DNA of 64,000 nt from Actinomycetota bacterium (lineage in GTDB: Bacteria > Actinomycetota > Acidimicrobiia > Acidimicrobiales > Ilumatobacteraceae). A model generated the notes under the pieces. That model did no database searches. It saw only the letters and a program-made list of their open reading frames with translations, and had not been told where the DNA came from. The stretch covers positions 186,001 to 250,000 of the forward strand of contig VFYV01000001.1 of assembly GCA_016871395.1 (NCBI GenBank), given 5' to 3'. The position numbers were made by a program, and so were the translations under genes. Shown here piece after piece: positions 47,520 through 58,400 of this stretch (position 1 is its first letter; every line of letters starts with the position of its first letter).

Positions 47520-49235
47520 ATGAAATCATCACGACGGCGCTCGGGGCGTGTCCTCGGTGCGATGTTCGCCAGCCTTCTGGTCTTCGTGGCGGCCTGCGGA
47601 GGAGGCGATGACGGTGGTGACTCGTCCGAGTCCACGGCGGTCGACGAAACCTCCGCTCCGACCGAGACCACCGACGTCCTCGATCCGATGACCGCGGTGA
47701 CCCCCGGTGGCACCCTGACCATGGGTATCGAGGCTGAGACCTCATCGCCGTGGCGTCCGTCCGAAATGGTCTGTGCCATTTCCTGTCACATGGTCGCCCG
47801 TACCGTGTACGACTCGCTCATGATCGTTGGTAGCGACAACTCACCGGTGCCCTATCTGGCCTCGGCCATGGAACCCAACGAGGATTACACCGTCTGGCGG
47901 ATCACCGCGCGGGCGGGAGTCAAGTTCCACGACGGAACCGACTTCGATGGAGCGGCGATCGTCGAGAACATCAGCCGCCACAAGACGGCCCTCCTCACGG
48001 GAACGGCCATCAAGACGGTCACTGACGTCTCGTTGGATGCATCCGACCCGATGACCGCGATCGTCACGGTCGAGAAGCCCTGGGCGACCTTCCCGTGGTA
48101 CCTCACCGGCCAAATCGGCTACATGGCCTCGCCCACCTGGTTGCTCGCGTCCGATACCGACGAGGCGCTGCGCGCCCAGCCAGTCGGAACGGGTCCGTTC
48201 GTGTACTCGGACTACAAGCCGAACGAGTACTACACGGGCACGAAAAACGCCAATTACTGGAACGCACCGTTCCCGTATCTCGATGAAATCACGCTCATCC
48301 CGATTGCGGACAGCCTCAAGCGCCGCGATGCCCTCAAGGCCGGCGATCTCGACATTGTCCACACCACGAATGGCGAAGTGATCAACGAGCTCCGATCCGG
48401 AGTGGACGGCTTCTCGTCGACTGAGATCACCAACAACGCAGAGACTGCCTACACCTTGCTTCACGTCACGCAGGAGGGATCGCCGCTCAACGATCGTCGA
48501 ATCCGGTGTGCTCTGGCCAATGCCACCGACAACAACATCATCAATGAAGTGGTCTCTTTCGGCGTGAACAAATTGGCCAACGGTCCGTTCTCTCCGGGCC
48601 AAGTGGGCAGCCTCGAGGACTCTGGCTACCCGCTCACCCAAGACATGGCCAAGGCCCAAGCCTTGATCGCCGAGTACAAGGCGGAGAACCCCGGCGAGTT
48701 GAAGATCTCTCTGGCCACCACCAATGACGCCACGAACCTGGTGATCGCTCAGTACCAGAAGGACTTTTTCGAGGAGGCCGGGATCGACGAAGTCACCATC
48801 GACCAGATCGACCAGGGCCAGTACATCGTCACCGCGCTGCTCGGAAACTTCCAGGTCTTCCAGTGGCGCAATCACGGCGGTGTCGATCTCGACCAGCAGT
48901 ACATCTGGTGGCACAGTTCGTCGGCGCTGGACATCGGCGCGCTGGCTCTCAACTTCGGTCGAATCAAGGACCCAAATCTGGACGAGTTGCTCGATGCGAA
49001 TCGGGCGACCATCGATCCGGCCGAGAAGAAGCAGATCGCCGAGGACGTGAACCGCCTCTTCGCCACCGAGTGCTACAACCTCTGGGGTACCTACACCACC
49101 TGGTTGATCGCTTTCGAGGACGGAATCATGGGTCTTGACGCCGCCAACCTCACGACACCGGATGGCACCCGCGCGGCCGAGGGAGCCGGCATCGCCGGGA
49201 CCTTCTACCCGCACACGGTCTGGAGACAGCAATAA
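47520..49235 (+). CDS. Peptide/nickel-type ABC transporter solute-binding lipoprotein
   Basis: Signal peptide with lipobox FVAACGGGDD; VWRITARAGVKFHDGTDFDGAAIVENISRHK; start ATG at 47520. Confidence 0.92.
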   Translation: MKSSRRRSGRVLGAMFASLLVFVAACGGGDDGGDSSESTAVDETSAPTETTDVLDPMTAVTPGGTLTMGIEAETSSPWRPSEMVCAISCHMVARTVYDSLMIVGSDNSPVPYLASAMEPNEDYTVWRITARAGVKFHDGTDFDGAAIVENISRHKTALLTGTAIKTVTDVSLDASDPMTAIVTVEKPWATFPWYLTGQIGYMASPTWLLASDTDEALRAQPVGTGPFVYSDYKPNEYYTGTKNANYWNAPFPYLDEITLIPIADSLKRRDALKAGDLDIVHTTNGEVINELRSGVDGFSSTEITNNAETAYTLLHVTQEGSPLNDRRIRCALANATDNNIINEVVSFGVNKLANGPFSPGQVGSLEDSGYPLTQDMAKAQALIAEYKAENPGELKISLATTNDATNLVIAQYQKDFFEEAGIDEVTIDQIDQGQYIVTALLGNFQVFQWRNHGGVDLDQQYIWWHSSSALDIGALALNFGRIKDPNLDELLDANRATIDPAEKKQIAEDVNRLFATECYNLWGTYTTWLIAFEDGIMGLDAANLTTPDGTRAAEGAGIAGTFYPHTVWRQQ

Positions 49236-49274
49236 CCACCTGATGTCCAGCGACACCGTGGAGTCACCGAATCG

Positions 49275-50237
49275 ATGAAGTACTTCCTGCGAAAACTCGG
49301 GCAGTTGGTAATCGTCGTTTTCGCCGTGACCTTCACGGTGTCGCTGGCGCTGGGGGCCATTCCCTACGCCGAGGAGCGCATCATCGCCGCCAAGGGCAGC
49401 GGCGCCATCAACGAAGAGGAAAAGAACAAACTCCTCGACTCGTTGAATCTGCGTGAGCCGACCCTCGTCCAATACGGTTACTTTGTCGGGGATTTGGTGA
49501 CCCTCGATTGGGGCGTCACCCTCAACGGCAACCAACCGATCAGCTCCTCGATTTCCGATGGATTGAAGATCTCGCTGCGACTGATGATCTACGGGCAGTT
49601 GGTCGCCTTGCTCCTCGCCATCCCGGCAGCAGTTTTCGCCGCGTATCGAAGTGGCGGATTGTTCGACCGTTTTTCGACGACCTTCTCGTTCGGTTTCATC
49701 TCCACGCCGAATTACGTGCTGGCCACAGTCCTCGGCCTCCTCCTCACCGTACGTTGGAAGCTGTTTCCGGCCATATCCACCGACGTTGGCTTTTTCGAGG
49801 CGCCGTGGGATCACTTCACGAACTTCTTCCTCCCCACGATCGTTTTGGCGCTCCCGCTCGCCGGAACCTATATGCGTCTTCTTCGCTCCGACTTGATCAA
49901 CACCCTGCAGTCCGATTTCATCACCACCGCCCGAGCCAAGGGTGTGAGCACCCCGCGCATCTTGTTCGGTCACGCCTTGCGGCCGTCGCTCTTTTCCCTC
50001 GTAACGGCCGCTGCCGTGAACGTCGGTGCGCTGGTCGGGGGTTCAGTCGTGGTCGAGACGGCGTTCAATCTCAACGGTTTGGGGCGTCGCACAGTGCTCG
50101 GCATTTTCGCCTCCGAGTTTCGCCTCGTACAGATCACCGTCGTGGTTCTCGCGCTCGTTTACGTGATGACCAATTTCCTGGTCGACATCTTGTATGGATT
50201 CCTCGACCCTCGTGTCCGTGTCGGACGGCTGGGTTAG
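49275..50237 (+). CDS. Peptide ABC transporter permease (DppB/OppB-like)
   Basis: MKYFLRKLGQLVIVVFAVTFTVSLALG; YMRLLRSDLINTLQSDFITTARAKGVSTPRILFGHALRPSLFSLVT. Confidence 0.92.
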   Translation: MKYFLRKLGQLVIVVFAVTFTVSLALGAIPYAEERIIAAKGSGAINEEEKNKLLDSLNLREPTLVQYGYFVGDLVTLDWGVTLNGNQPISSSISDGLKISLRLMIYGQLVALLLAIPAAVFAAYRSGGLFDRFSTTFSFGFISTPNYVLATVLGLLLTVRWKLFPAISTDVGFFEAPWDHFTNFFLPTIVLALPLAGTYMRLLRSDLINTLQSDFITTARAKGVSTPRILFGHALRPSLFSLVTAAAVNVGALVGGSVVVETAFNLNGLGRRTVLGIFASEFRLVQITVVVLALVYVMTNFLVDILYGFLDPRVRVGRLG

Positions 50238-51240
50238 GACGACCACCTTGACCGACACCGCCACTCTCGATCCTCTCCACGATGAACCGACCCCGCCCCG
50301 GTTCAGGCGTCGGGGCCGCATCACCATGTGGGTGTCGGGCGCTTGGCTTCTTTTCATCGTGTTCTCGGCGGTCGGCGCGTCATTCCTACCGTACGTCAAC
50401 CACTCCTGCGACCAATTCGAGAACGAGGACCTCTGCACCACCCACGTCGAGACCAATCCACTCCTCGCAGAACGTCCGCCCTCTTGGGCCCTCTTCTCCG
50501 AAACTTCTCGACCGGTCGTCGGAGATGCTCCTGAACGCTTCGGGCTTTTCGGCACCGACACCAACGGCTACGACCTATTCAGTCGAACCATGTTCGGTGC
50601 CCGCAATTCACTTCTCATCGGCGCACTCTCGATTTCTTTCGGCATCCTGATCGGAGGAATGCTCGGGCTCGTTGCTGGCTACATGGGTAAACGAGTCGAC
50701 AAAATAATCGACACGATCATGAATATTCTCCTGGCGTTTCCGGCTCTGCTTCTGGCCATCTTCATCGTCGGGTTCTTCGACAGTTCGACCACGACCGAGG
50801 CCGAGTCGCGGTCGATTGTGCCGATCGTCATTGCTCTTGTCATTCTGTCGATTCCACCGATCGCCCGGTTGGTTCGGGCGAATACCATCGTTTTCGCGCA
50901 ACGGGAGTTCGTACTGGCCGCCCGCAGTCTCGGAGCCAAGAACAGTCGAATCATCATGCGCGAGATCCTGCCCAACGTTATGCCAGCCATGGTCACCTTC
51001 GCGATCACCGGCATGGCCATCCTCATCGTCGCCGAGGGAGCCCTGGCCTACCTCGGCCTCTCGGTCACTGCGCCTACCCCGACATGGGGTGCGATGATCT
51101 TCGGGGGGCAAACCAAACTCGAGACGGCCTGGTGGATCTCGATCATGCCGTCCATCATCCTCTTCGTCACCGTCTTGGCCATCAACCTGCTCGGTGATGC
51201 GTTGAGTGAGAAGTTCCGAATTCGTGAGGCGATCGGATGA
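50194..51240 (+). CDS. Peptide ABC transporter permease (DppC/OppC-like; start uncertain)
   Basis: FGTDTNGYDLFSRTMFGARNSLLIGALSISFGILIGGMLGLVAGYMG; REFVLAARSLGAKNSRIIMREILPNVMPAMV. Confidence 0.9.
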   Translation: MDSSTLVSVSDGWVRTTTLTDTATLDPLHDEPTPPRFRRRGRITMWVSGAWLLFIVFSAVGASFLPYVNHSCDQFENEDLCTTHVETNPLLAERPPSWALFSETSRPVVGDAPERFGLFGTDTNGYDLFSRTMFGARNSLLIGALSISFGILIGGMLGLVAGYMGKRVDKIIDTIMNILLAFPALLLAIFIVGFFDSSTTTEAESRSIVPIVIALVILSIPPIARLVRANTIVFAQREFVLAARSLGAKNSRIIMREILPNVMPAMVTFAITGMAILIVAEGALAYLGLSVTAPTPTWGAMIFGGQTKLETAWWISIMPSIILFVTVLAINLLGDALSEKFRIREAIG

Positions 51241-52292
51241 GCACCCTGCAGACCGCCTTTCGACGTCGAACCGGCACCTTGCTCCGAGTCGAGGACCTGG
51301 TCACGCACTTCGTCACTGCCGGCGGAGTCGTGCGCGCGGTCGATGGCGTCACCTTTTCCCTCGACCACGGAAAGCGTCTGGGCGTCGTTGGTGAGTCGGG
51401 TTGTGGCAAGACGATCCTCGCCCGTTCGATCATGGGTCTGCTCCCCCATCGCAACGTGATCCGTCAAGGATCGGTGTTGTTCGAAGGAACCGAGCTCACC
51501 ACCATGAGTCTGAAGGATCGCCAGAAGATCTGGGGCGCCGAAATGGCCATGATCTTCCAAGACCCGATGACGTCTCTGAATCCGGTCATGAAAATCGGTA
51601 AGCAGTTAGCCGAGCCGTTGCGCATTCACCTCGGCTCCTCGCGTGAAAATGCTCGAGCGATCGTCCTGAAACTCCTTGAGGACGTCGGTATCCCCGAGCC
51701 CGAAAAGCGATTCGACCAGTACGCGCACGAGTTGTCAGGTGGCATGCGTCAGCGCATCATGATCGCCATGGCGTTGGCCTGCGGCCCATCGGTTCTGTTC
51801 GCCGACGAACCCACCACCGCCCTCGATGTCACGGTACAGGCCCAGATCCTCGATCTCATCGAAGATCAATGTCGTGAACGGGAAATGGCTCTCGTACTCG
51901 TGACTCACGACTTGGGCGTGGTGGCCGGCCACACCGATCAGATCATCGTGATGTACGCCGGCAAAATCATCGAGGTCGCCCCTACCGCCTCCCTCTTCTC
52001 GAAGATGAAGATGCCCTACACCGAGGCCCTCTTCCAGAGCATCCCGAAACTCGAAGATCCGAGCCACACGCGTCTCACGGCCATCGGGGGTCGTCCGCCG
52101 AACTTGATCCTCCCACCAGAGGGTTGTCGCTTCAGCCCGCGCTGTCCGTACGCGACCGACAAGTGCCGAACGATCGAACCCGAACTGCAAGCAGCCGAAC
52201 CGGATCACCTCTACGCGTGCCATCATCCGGTCGGCTCCGATCGCTGGAGCGAAGTCCAGGTTTCGCTGGGTCGTCGCCCGGGAGGGCACTGA
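51237..52292 (+). CDS. Peptide ABC transporter ATP-binding protein (DppD/OppD-like)
   Basis: GVVGESGCGKTILARSIMGLLP; LSGGMRQRIMIAMALACGPSVLFADEPTTALDVTVQAQILDL. Confidence 0.94.
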   Translation: MSTLQTAFRRRTGTLLRVEDLVTHFVTAGGVVRAVDGVTFSLDHGKRLGVVGESGCGKTILARSIMGLLPHRNVIRQGSVLFEGTELTTMSLKDRQKIWGAEMAMIFQDPMTSLNPVMKIGKQLAEPLRIHLGSSRENARAIVLKLLEDVGIPEPEKRFDQYAHELSGGMRQRIMIAMALACGPSVLFADEPTTALDVTVQAQILDLIEDQCREREMALVLVTHDLGVVAGHTDQIIVMYAGKIIEVAPTASLFSKMKMPYTEALFQSIPKLEDPSHTRLTAIGGRPPNLILPPEGCRFSPRCPYATDKCRTIEPELQAAEPDHLYACHHPVGSDRWSEVQVSLGRRPGGH

Positions 52293-53311
52293 TGGCTGGT
52301 TCGGGACACGCTCATCTTCGCGATGGCGCACTCTTGTCGGTCCGCGACCTCGTCGTGGAGTTCCCGGTTGGCCGCACCGGCCTGAAGGTCAACGCCGTAT
52401 CGGGAATCTCGTTCGACGCTCAAAAGGGGGAAACCCTGGGAATCGTGGGCGAGTCAGGTTGTGGCAAGAGCACCACTGGTCGCGCCATCATGCAGATTCC
52501 ACGTCCCAAAAGTGGTGACGTCACATTCGACGGTCAAAGCCTCACGCAAGCCGACAGCGAGACCATCCGTCGTCTGCGAACCAACATCCAGATGATCTTC
52601 CAGGATCCGATTTCGTCCCTCAACCCCCGTCGCAGTGTGCGCGACATCGTGCTCGAACCGCTGAACATATGGAGCGTCGGCACCAAGGAAGAACGACTCG
52701 CACGCGTGAACAAGGTGCTGGAGGACGTCGGCATAGATCCGGCCGTGGCCGCCGACCGTCGGCCGTATCAGTTCAGCGGCGGGCAATGTCAGCGCATCAG
52801 CATTGCGCGCGCACTGGTTCTCCAACCGAAAATGATCATTTGCGACGAGCCGGTCTCGGCCCTCGACGTGAGCGTTCAGGCGCAGGTCCTCAACCTTCTC
52901 GAGGACCTCAAACGCGATTACAGCCTCACCCTCATGTTCATCGCCCACGATCTGGCCGTGGTGAAGAACATATCCGATCGCGTGGTCGTCATGTACCTCG
53001 GGAAGTTGTGCGAGATCGCGCCGAGCGACGACCTCTACCGTGCTCCGGCTCACCACTACACGAACGTGCTGTTGTCGAGCATTCCGGTGGCTGACCCGAC
53101 CGTCACGATCGCGAAGCATCGGGCACAAGGTGAGCCACCTTCACCAGTGTTGCCACCGCCGGGTTGCCGATTCCATCCACGTTGTCCCGCCGCAACCGAC
53201 CGATGTCGCACCGAGGAGCCCGAGATTCGCGAGGTCGCGCCCAATCACTTTCTCGCCTGTCACCATCCGATTCACGGTGGCGAGGCCCCGGTCAAAGTTC
53301 GCAACACCTGA
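52292..53311 (+). CDS. Peptide ABC transporter ATP-binding protein (DppF/OppF-like)
   Basis: GIVGESGCGKSTTGRAIMQI; FSGGQCQRISIARALVLQPKMIICDEPVSALDVSVQAQVLNL; TGATG overlap with the preceding gene. Confidence 0.94.
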   Translation: MAGSGHAHLRDGALLSVRDLVVEFPVGRTGLKVNAVSGISFDAQKGETLGIVGESGCGKSTTGRAIMQIPRPKSGDVTFDGQSLTQADSETIRRLRTNIQMIFQDPISSLNPRRSVRDIVLEPLNIWSVGTKEERLARVNKVLEDVGIDPAVAADRRPYQFSGGQCQRISIARALVLQPKMIICDEPVSALDVSVQAQVLNLLEDLKRDYSLTLMFIAHDLAVVKNISDRVVVMYLGKLCEIAPSDDLYRAPAHHYTNVLLSSIPVADPTVTIAKHRAQGEPPSPVLPPPGCRFHPRCPAATDRCRTEEPEIREVAPNHFLACHHPIHGGEAPVKVRNT

Positions 53312-53312
53312 T

Positions 53313-54134
53313 TCATCGGTTTCGATAAATCGGCGGTCGCTTCTCGATGAATGCGCTCATCGATTCCTGCGCGTCCTCGGTGTTACCGGACATGATCTGT
53401 TGACGATTCTCCAAATCGATCGCCGACTGCATCGCCGGAATCTCGAGAGCGGTCCACATCGCCTCCTTGGTGAGGTACACCCCGAAGGGCGTGTTCGCCA
53501 TGATGAGTTCGGCTTTGTCGAGGGCGGCCTTTTCCAAGAACTCCGGAGCATGAAGTTCCACCACCAACCCGATACGCAGAGCTTCTTCCGCCCCGACGAT
53601 GCGCCCGGTGAGCATCATCTCCTGGGCCCGGGCCGCTCCCACGATTCGTGGAAGTAACCAACTGGTCCCGATGTCACACGCCGAAAAACCGATGCGGACG
53701 AACGCCACGTTGAACTTGCTCGCGGTCGAGGCCAACCGCACGTCGCTTCCGAGCACCAGCGCCAATCCACCGCCGGCAGCCGCTCCGTTGACGGCGGCAA
53801 TCACCGGTTGCGGCAACGATCGCAATCGGGGAATCAGGGTGGCGATGTGCTTTTGCACCGCGAACGCCCGTTGGGTCGAGCCCATCTCGTCGGTGTGGGG
53901 TGCGGACCCGTACCCGCCCAGATCCAAACCCGCACAGAAACCCCGGCCGGAACCGGTGAGGATCACCACCCGGCATTTCGGGTCCACCGCCAACCCGGCC
54001 AGCGTGTCGTGGAGTTCTTGCACCAACTCGGCCGACATGGCGTTGAGTCGTTCGGGTCGGTTCATGCGCAAGGTCACGACACCCTCGCGCGGACGTTCGA
54101 CGAGCAGGACCGGTTCGGATGATGCGTCACTCAC
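53313..54134 (-). CDS. Enoyl-CoA hydratase/isomerase
   Basis: VTLRMNRPERLNAMSAELVQELHDTL; GSGRGFCAGLDLGGYG; PQPVIAAVNGAAAGGGLALVLGSDVRLAS. Confidence 0.93.
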   Translation of the reverse strand: MSDASSEPVLLVERPREGVVTLRMNRPERLNAMSAELVQELHDTLAGLAVDPKCRVVILTGSGRGFCAGLDLGGYGSAPHTDEMGSTQRAFAVQKHIATLIPRLRSLPQPVIAAVNGAAAGGGLALVLGSDVRLASTASKFNVAFVRIGFSACDIGTSWLLPRIVGAARAQEMMLTGRIVGAEEALRIGLVVELHAPEFLEKAALDKAELIMANTPFGVYLTKEAMWTALEIPAMQSAIDLENRQQIMSGNTEDAQESMSAFIEKRPPIYRNR

Positions 54135-54238
54135 GAGTTCATTCTGGCAGTCGGGCCCGCTTCCCGTAGACGTCCGAAGCCCTCGCGTTCGAGAGTGTTA
54201 GCGTCTTTCGCACGCCGATTCGCGGCACTTTCGCACTC

Positions 54239-55492
54239 ATGAACGAGCCCGCCTCCACCCCTGTTGCCGACGCCAACGAGCAGCGCACCACCTGGCTCGG
54301 GGCCCTGCGCGCGGCGGCCTTCGCATACGTCGTCTCGCGACTCATGGTCATGATCGGAGCGGCCATCGTGGCCGCCGAGATGCGCGCCGACGAGAACAAG
54401 ATCCGGTCGCAGATCCTCTTCGGCCTCGACCGAAAGGTCGATCCTCACGCCCGAGGACTGGTGCTGCCTCGTTCCGCTGGCCGGATGATCCTGGATGTTC
54501 TCACCTCGTGGGACGGCATCTGGTACCTGCGCATCACCCGCCTCGGGTATCCCACCTTCGTTCCGCCGAACATCACCTACGACGAGCCCGAGGCCCGGTT
54601 GGCGTTCTTCCCCGCGTACCCCTATTCGGTGCGTTGGCTCGACACGATCCTTCCCGGTGGCGACACCCTGGCCGCGTTGGCGCTCAATCTGGTGCTCGGC
54701 GCGATCTTCATCGTGCTCGTCGGACTGCTCACCCGGGCCTGGTTCGGCGTTCACCACGCCAAGACCGCCATGATCCTGTGCGCCATCTTCCCCGGAAGCT
54801 TCGTGCTGTCGTTCGCCTATTCCGAGGCCCTCCTTCTGGCGTTGGCCGCCGGAACTTTGTTGGCCCTTCACCAGGAGAGATGGGTGATCGCCGGACTGCT
54901 GGCCGCCCTCGCCAGCGCCACCCGCCCCAACGGCGTGGCCGTCGTCGTGGCCTGTGCCGTGGCCGTCGCGATCGTGGTGATCAAGAGGCGCGAGTACCGG
55001 GCTCTGTCGGCCGCCGTCCTGGCACCGCTCGGATTCGTCGGATACCAGGTGTGGATCGACGCTCACGCCGACGAACGGCGGGTCTGGTTCCGCGTGCAGG
55101 GCGAGGCGTGGAAGGAGGGAGCGAGTTTCGGCCTCACCGCCATCCGACGAACGCTCGAGACCTTCACCGAACCCCTCACCTCGCCCACCGACATGATCAC
55201 GGCGGCCTCCTTCCTCGGAACGCTGGGACTGGTGTGGATCGCCGGGAAACGTCATCGACTGCCGCCGGCCGCCGCGGCCTATTCGGCAGTCGTGGTGATC
55301 CTGATGCTGCTGCCCGCCACGGTCACCGCCCGCCCTCGGTTCATGTTCACCGCGTTCCCGCTCTTCATCGCCGCGGCCGTGTGGCTCGACTCACCGCGAC
55401 GCAAGGAGTGGTGGCCCTACGTCACGGGAGTTTGTCTGGCCGGCCTCGTGACGCTCACCGCTCTGTACGGCGCGTACGGAGTGGTTCCCTGA
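54239..55492 (+). CDS. PIG-V-like/GT-C mannosyltransferase-family membrane protein
   Basis: SWDGIWYLRITRLGYP...EARLAFFPAYPYSVRWLD; FAYSEALLLALAAGTLLALHQERWVIAGLLAALASATRPNGV. Confidence 0.8.
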   Translation: MNEPASTPVADANEQRTTWLGALRAAAFAYVVSRLMVMIGAAIVAAEMRADENKIRSQILFGLDRKVDPHARGLVLPRSAGRMILDVLTSWDGIWYLRITRLGYPTFVPPNITYDEPEARLAFFPAYPYSVRWLDTILPGGDTLAALALNLVLGAIFIVLVGLLTRAWFGVHHAKTAMILCAIFPGSFVLSFAYSEALLLALAAGTLLALHQERWVIAGLLAALASATRPNGVAVVVACAVAVAIVVIKRREYRALSAAVLAPLGFVGYQVWIDAHADERRVWFRVQGEAWKEGASFGLTAIRRTLETFTEPLTSPTDMITAASFLGTLGLVWIAGKRHRLPPAAAAYSAVVVILMLLPATVTARPRFMFTAFPLFIAAAVWLDSPRRKEWWPYVTGVCLAGLVTLTALYGAYGVVP

Positions 55493-58400
55493 TGCGCGGG
55501 GCTCGATCTTGGATCGAACGGAACCGCCTGCTCGTCTCGCTGGCCCTGTTCGCCTATCTGCCGCTTCTGCTCACCGCTACCGGACGGGTGCCCGGCGACA
55601 CCAAGTTGTATCTCTACCTCGACCCGTGGCGACTCATGTCGGACGCCCCGTTCAGTTGGGACTCGCGTCAGTTCGGGGGCTGGGTCCCTCATCAGAACGT
55701 GGGCTACCTGTGGCCCTCGGGGCCCTGGTTCGGACTCTTCGACCTCGTCGGTGTTCCCGACTGGGTGGCGCATCGTCTGTGGATGGCGACGTTGCTCTTC
55801 GTCGCCGGAGCCGGCATCGTTCATCTCGGTCGACGGTTCGGTCTGAACTCCACCATGGTGGCCGTGGCGGCCTTCGCCTACCAGTTCTCCCCCTACGTCT
55901 TGCCCTACATCTCGCGGACCTCGGCTCTGTTGCTGCCGTGGGCTCTCCTCGGTTGGATCGTCGCAGCGACGCATCGCTTCACCCTCGAGCGACGCTGGTC
56001 GGCGCTCGCGGTGTTCGCACTCTTGATCGTCTCCTCCGGCGGCCTCAACGCCACCGCCCTGCTCGTGATCGCCCCGGGTCCGATCGCGGTCATCGTGGAC
56101 GCGGCCTGGCGTCGTCGGGTGTCGATGCGTTCGGCCCTGCTCTCGGCGGTCACTCTGGGACTCACCGCGATCGCCGCCAGCGCCTGGTGGCTCGCCGGGT
56201 TGGTCGTGCAGGGGCGACACGGTTCGGCCGTGTTGTCGTACACCGAGGCCCTTCCCTCCACCGCGGCCACCTCCACCGCCCCCGAGGTTCTGCGAGGACT
56301 GGGCTACTGGCTCTTCTACGACCGCAACGACGTCGTACCCCTCACGTCGGCCGCGTCCGACTACCAGACCAGTCCCGTCGTGATCGTCGCAGGGGCGATC
56401 CTCGTGCTGGCGGGATTGTGGGGGCTGCGGTCGTTGTCATCGTCGGTGCGTCGAACTTTGGCGTTGACGTTGGCGGCCGGCGTCGTACTGGCCGTGGGAG
56501 CCCATCCCTACTCCTCGCCCTCACCGGCGTGGAGCCTTCTCGTCGACGACCCCCGCGGAGCGCTCAGTCTCGCGTTGCGATCCTCCACCCGAGCCGTTCC
56601 GTTGATCACGATGGCACTGGCGTTCGGCCTCGGTCGCACGGTCGATCTGCTTCGTCGGCGCGCCCTCGACGCCTCACGTCCGCGATGGGCCGCGGCCATG
56701 GTTCCCGTGGCGGTGGCCCTCGTGATGATCAACCTTCCCGCCCTGTGGACCGGACGTTTGGTGGATCCGGTGATGGAGCGACCCGAGTCGATACCGTCGG
56801 CGTGGACCGACGCGGCCAGGTTGCTCGACGAGCGTTTTGACGACGGACGGCGAGGCGCGGTGCTCGTCCTTCCCGGTATCGAGTCGGCCGCATTCAGGTG
56901 GGGATATCCGGTCGATCCCATCCTGCCCGGACTCACGAAGAAGCCGATGTTGAATCGCGACTGGATTCCCCAAGGCAGTGCACCGCACATGGATCTGCTC
57001 TACGCGCTCGACGACTCCTTCCAGAACGGGACGGCCGATCCCCGCTCCATCGCTCCGATCGCGCGACTACTCGGGGCCGACACGGTGATGGTCGTCAACT
57101 CGTATCAGTACGAGCGATTCGGACTCGAGGCACCGGGTCGCGCGGCGTCGCTCATCGACGGTGCCCCGGGTCTCGCCCGACTGGCCGAGTTCGGCGATCC
57201 CGTCGCCAACGTCGCCCCGGGGGATGACGCCACGTCCGACCCCTTGCCCGAGATCGTGCTCTACCAGGTGTCGGACCCGACACCGGGCTACCGCTTTTCG
57301 GACGTCCCCGTCGTGGTGTCCGGCGACGGCACCAGCCTCGTCGACATGGCCGCGAGTGGACTGATCGACGGCCGGTCGTTGGTTCTGCACTCGGCCGCCC
57401 TCGACGACGAGGCCCTGCGCGCGGCCCTGTCCGCGTCCTCCGAGCTGATCGTCTCCGACGGCAACCGCAAACGAGCGCATCACTGGCGGGGTTCACAGGA
57501 CGTGTGGGGTGCGACCGAGACCCCCGACGATCCCCCCGACGACGAGTTCGACAATCGACTTCCCGTCTTTCCCGCCGCGGTCGACGACGGGTCTCTCGAC
57601 GTACGTCTGACGACCGTCGACACGTCCATGGGGCCCACCGTGACGGCCACCACCTACGGCGCCCTTCTCGCCTACTACCCCGAGTACCGCCCGGCCATGG
57701 CCGTCGATGGCGATCCCGCGACGTCGTGGTTGGTCGGCTGGGGTCGCGATCCGGTGGGCCAGATCCTCGAGATCCGCAGTCCGGCGCGACCGATCGAGAC
57801 CGTGAGTCTGCGGACGGCGCATCACCCGAACGGCGTGCGCTCGGTGACCCGCGCGTCGATCAGTGTTGACGGCGAGGCATGGTCGACAGTCGATCCGGCG
57901 AGCCCCGGCGACATCATCCGCCTGTCGGAAGCGGCCACGTGGTTGCGACTACGAATCGATGCCATCGAACCGGCGCGGGGCGTCGACGACCGGCGCCCGA
58001 GTGGTTGGGCCGACGTGCTGTCTCCCGAAGACTCCTCCGTCGAGTTCCTCACCACCCCCACCGACGCCGTCGACATCGTGGGCCTCGACACCCCGGTCTC
58101 CTATCGATTCGCGCGGCTACGCGCCGACGACACCGACCCCGAGCGCGCCGATCCCGAGCGCGCCATACACCGGATCTTCCATGTGGAGCACGACGACGGT
58201 TTCGTGGTGTCGGCGAGCGCGCGACTGAACGATGGAGTTTCGACCGTCGATACCGACTGTCGCGACGACCTGATGACCCTCGACTTCGATCCGGTTCTCC
58301 TGCGGGTCGCCTCGGTCGACGGGTCCGAGGTTCGCCTCGAAGCCTGTGAACCGATGCTCCTCGAACCCGGTTCGCGCATCCTGTCCACCGCGTCCGACTC

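Noticed and set aside
47841-49973. 710-aa minus-strand ORF antisense to the solute-binding protein and permease genes
   Set aside because: High-GC shadow frame; low-complexity Asp/Gly/Glu/Arg composition, no recognisable domain, sense strand encodes clear ABC transporter proteins.
54508-55491. N-terminal 328 residues of the 1549-aa ORF
   Set aside because: Out-of-frame overlap with the PIG-V-like gene, Arg/Pro/His-rich; true start is likely the ATG at 55492 overlapping the previous stop.
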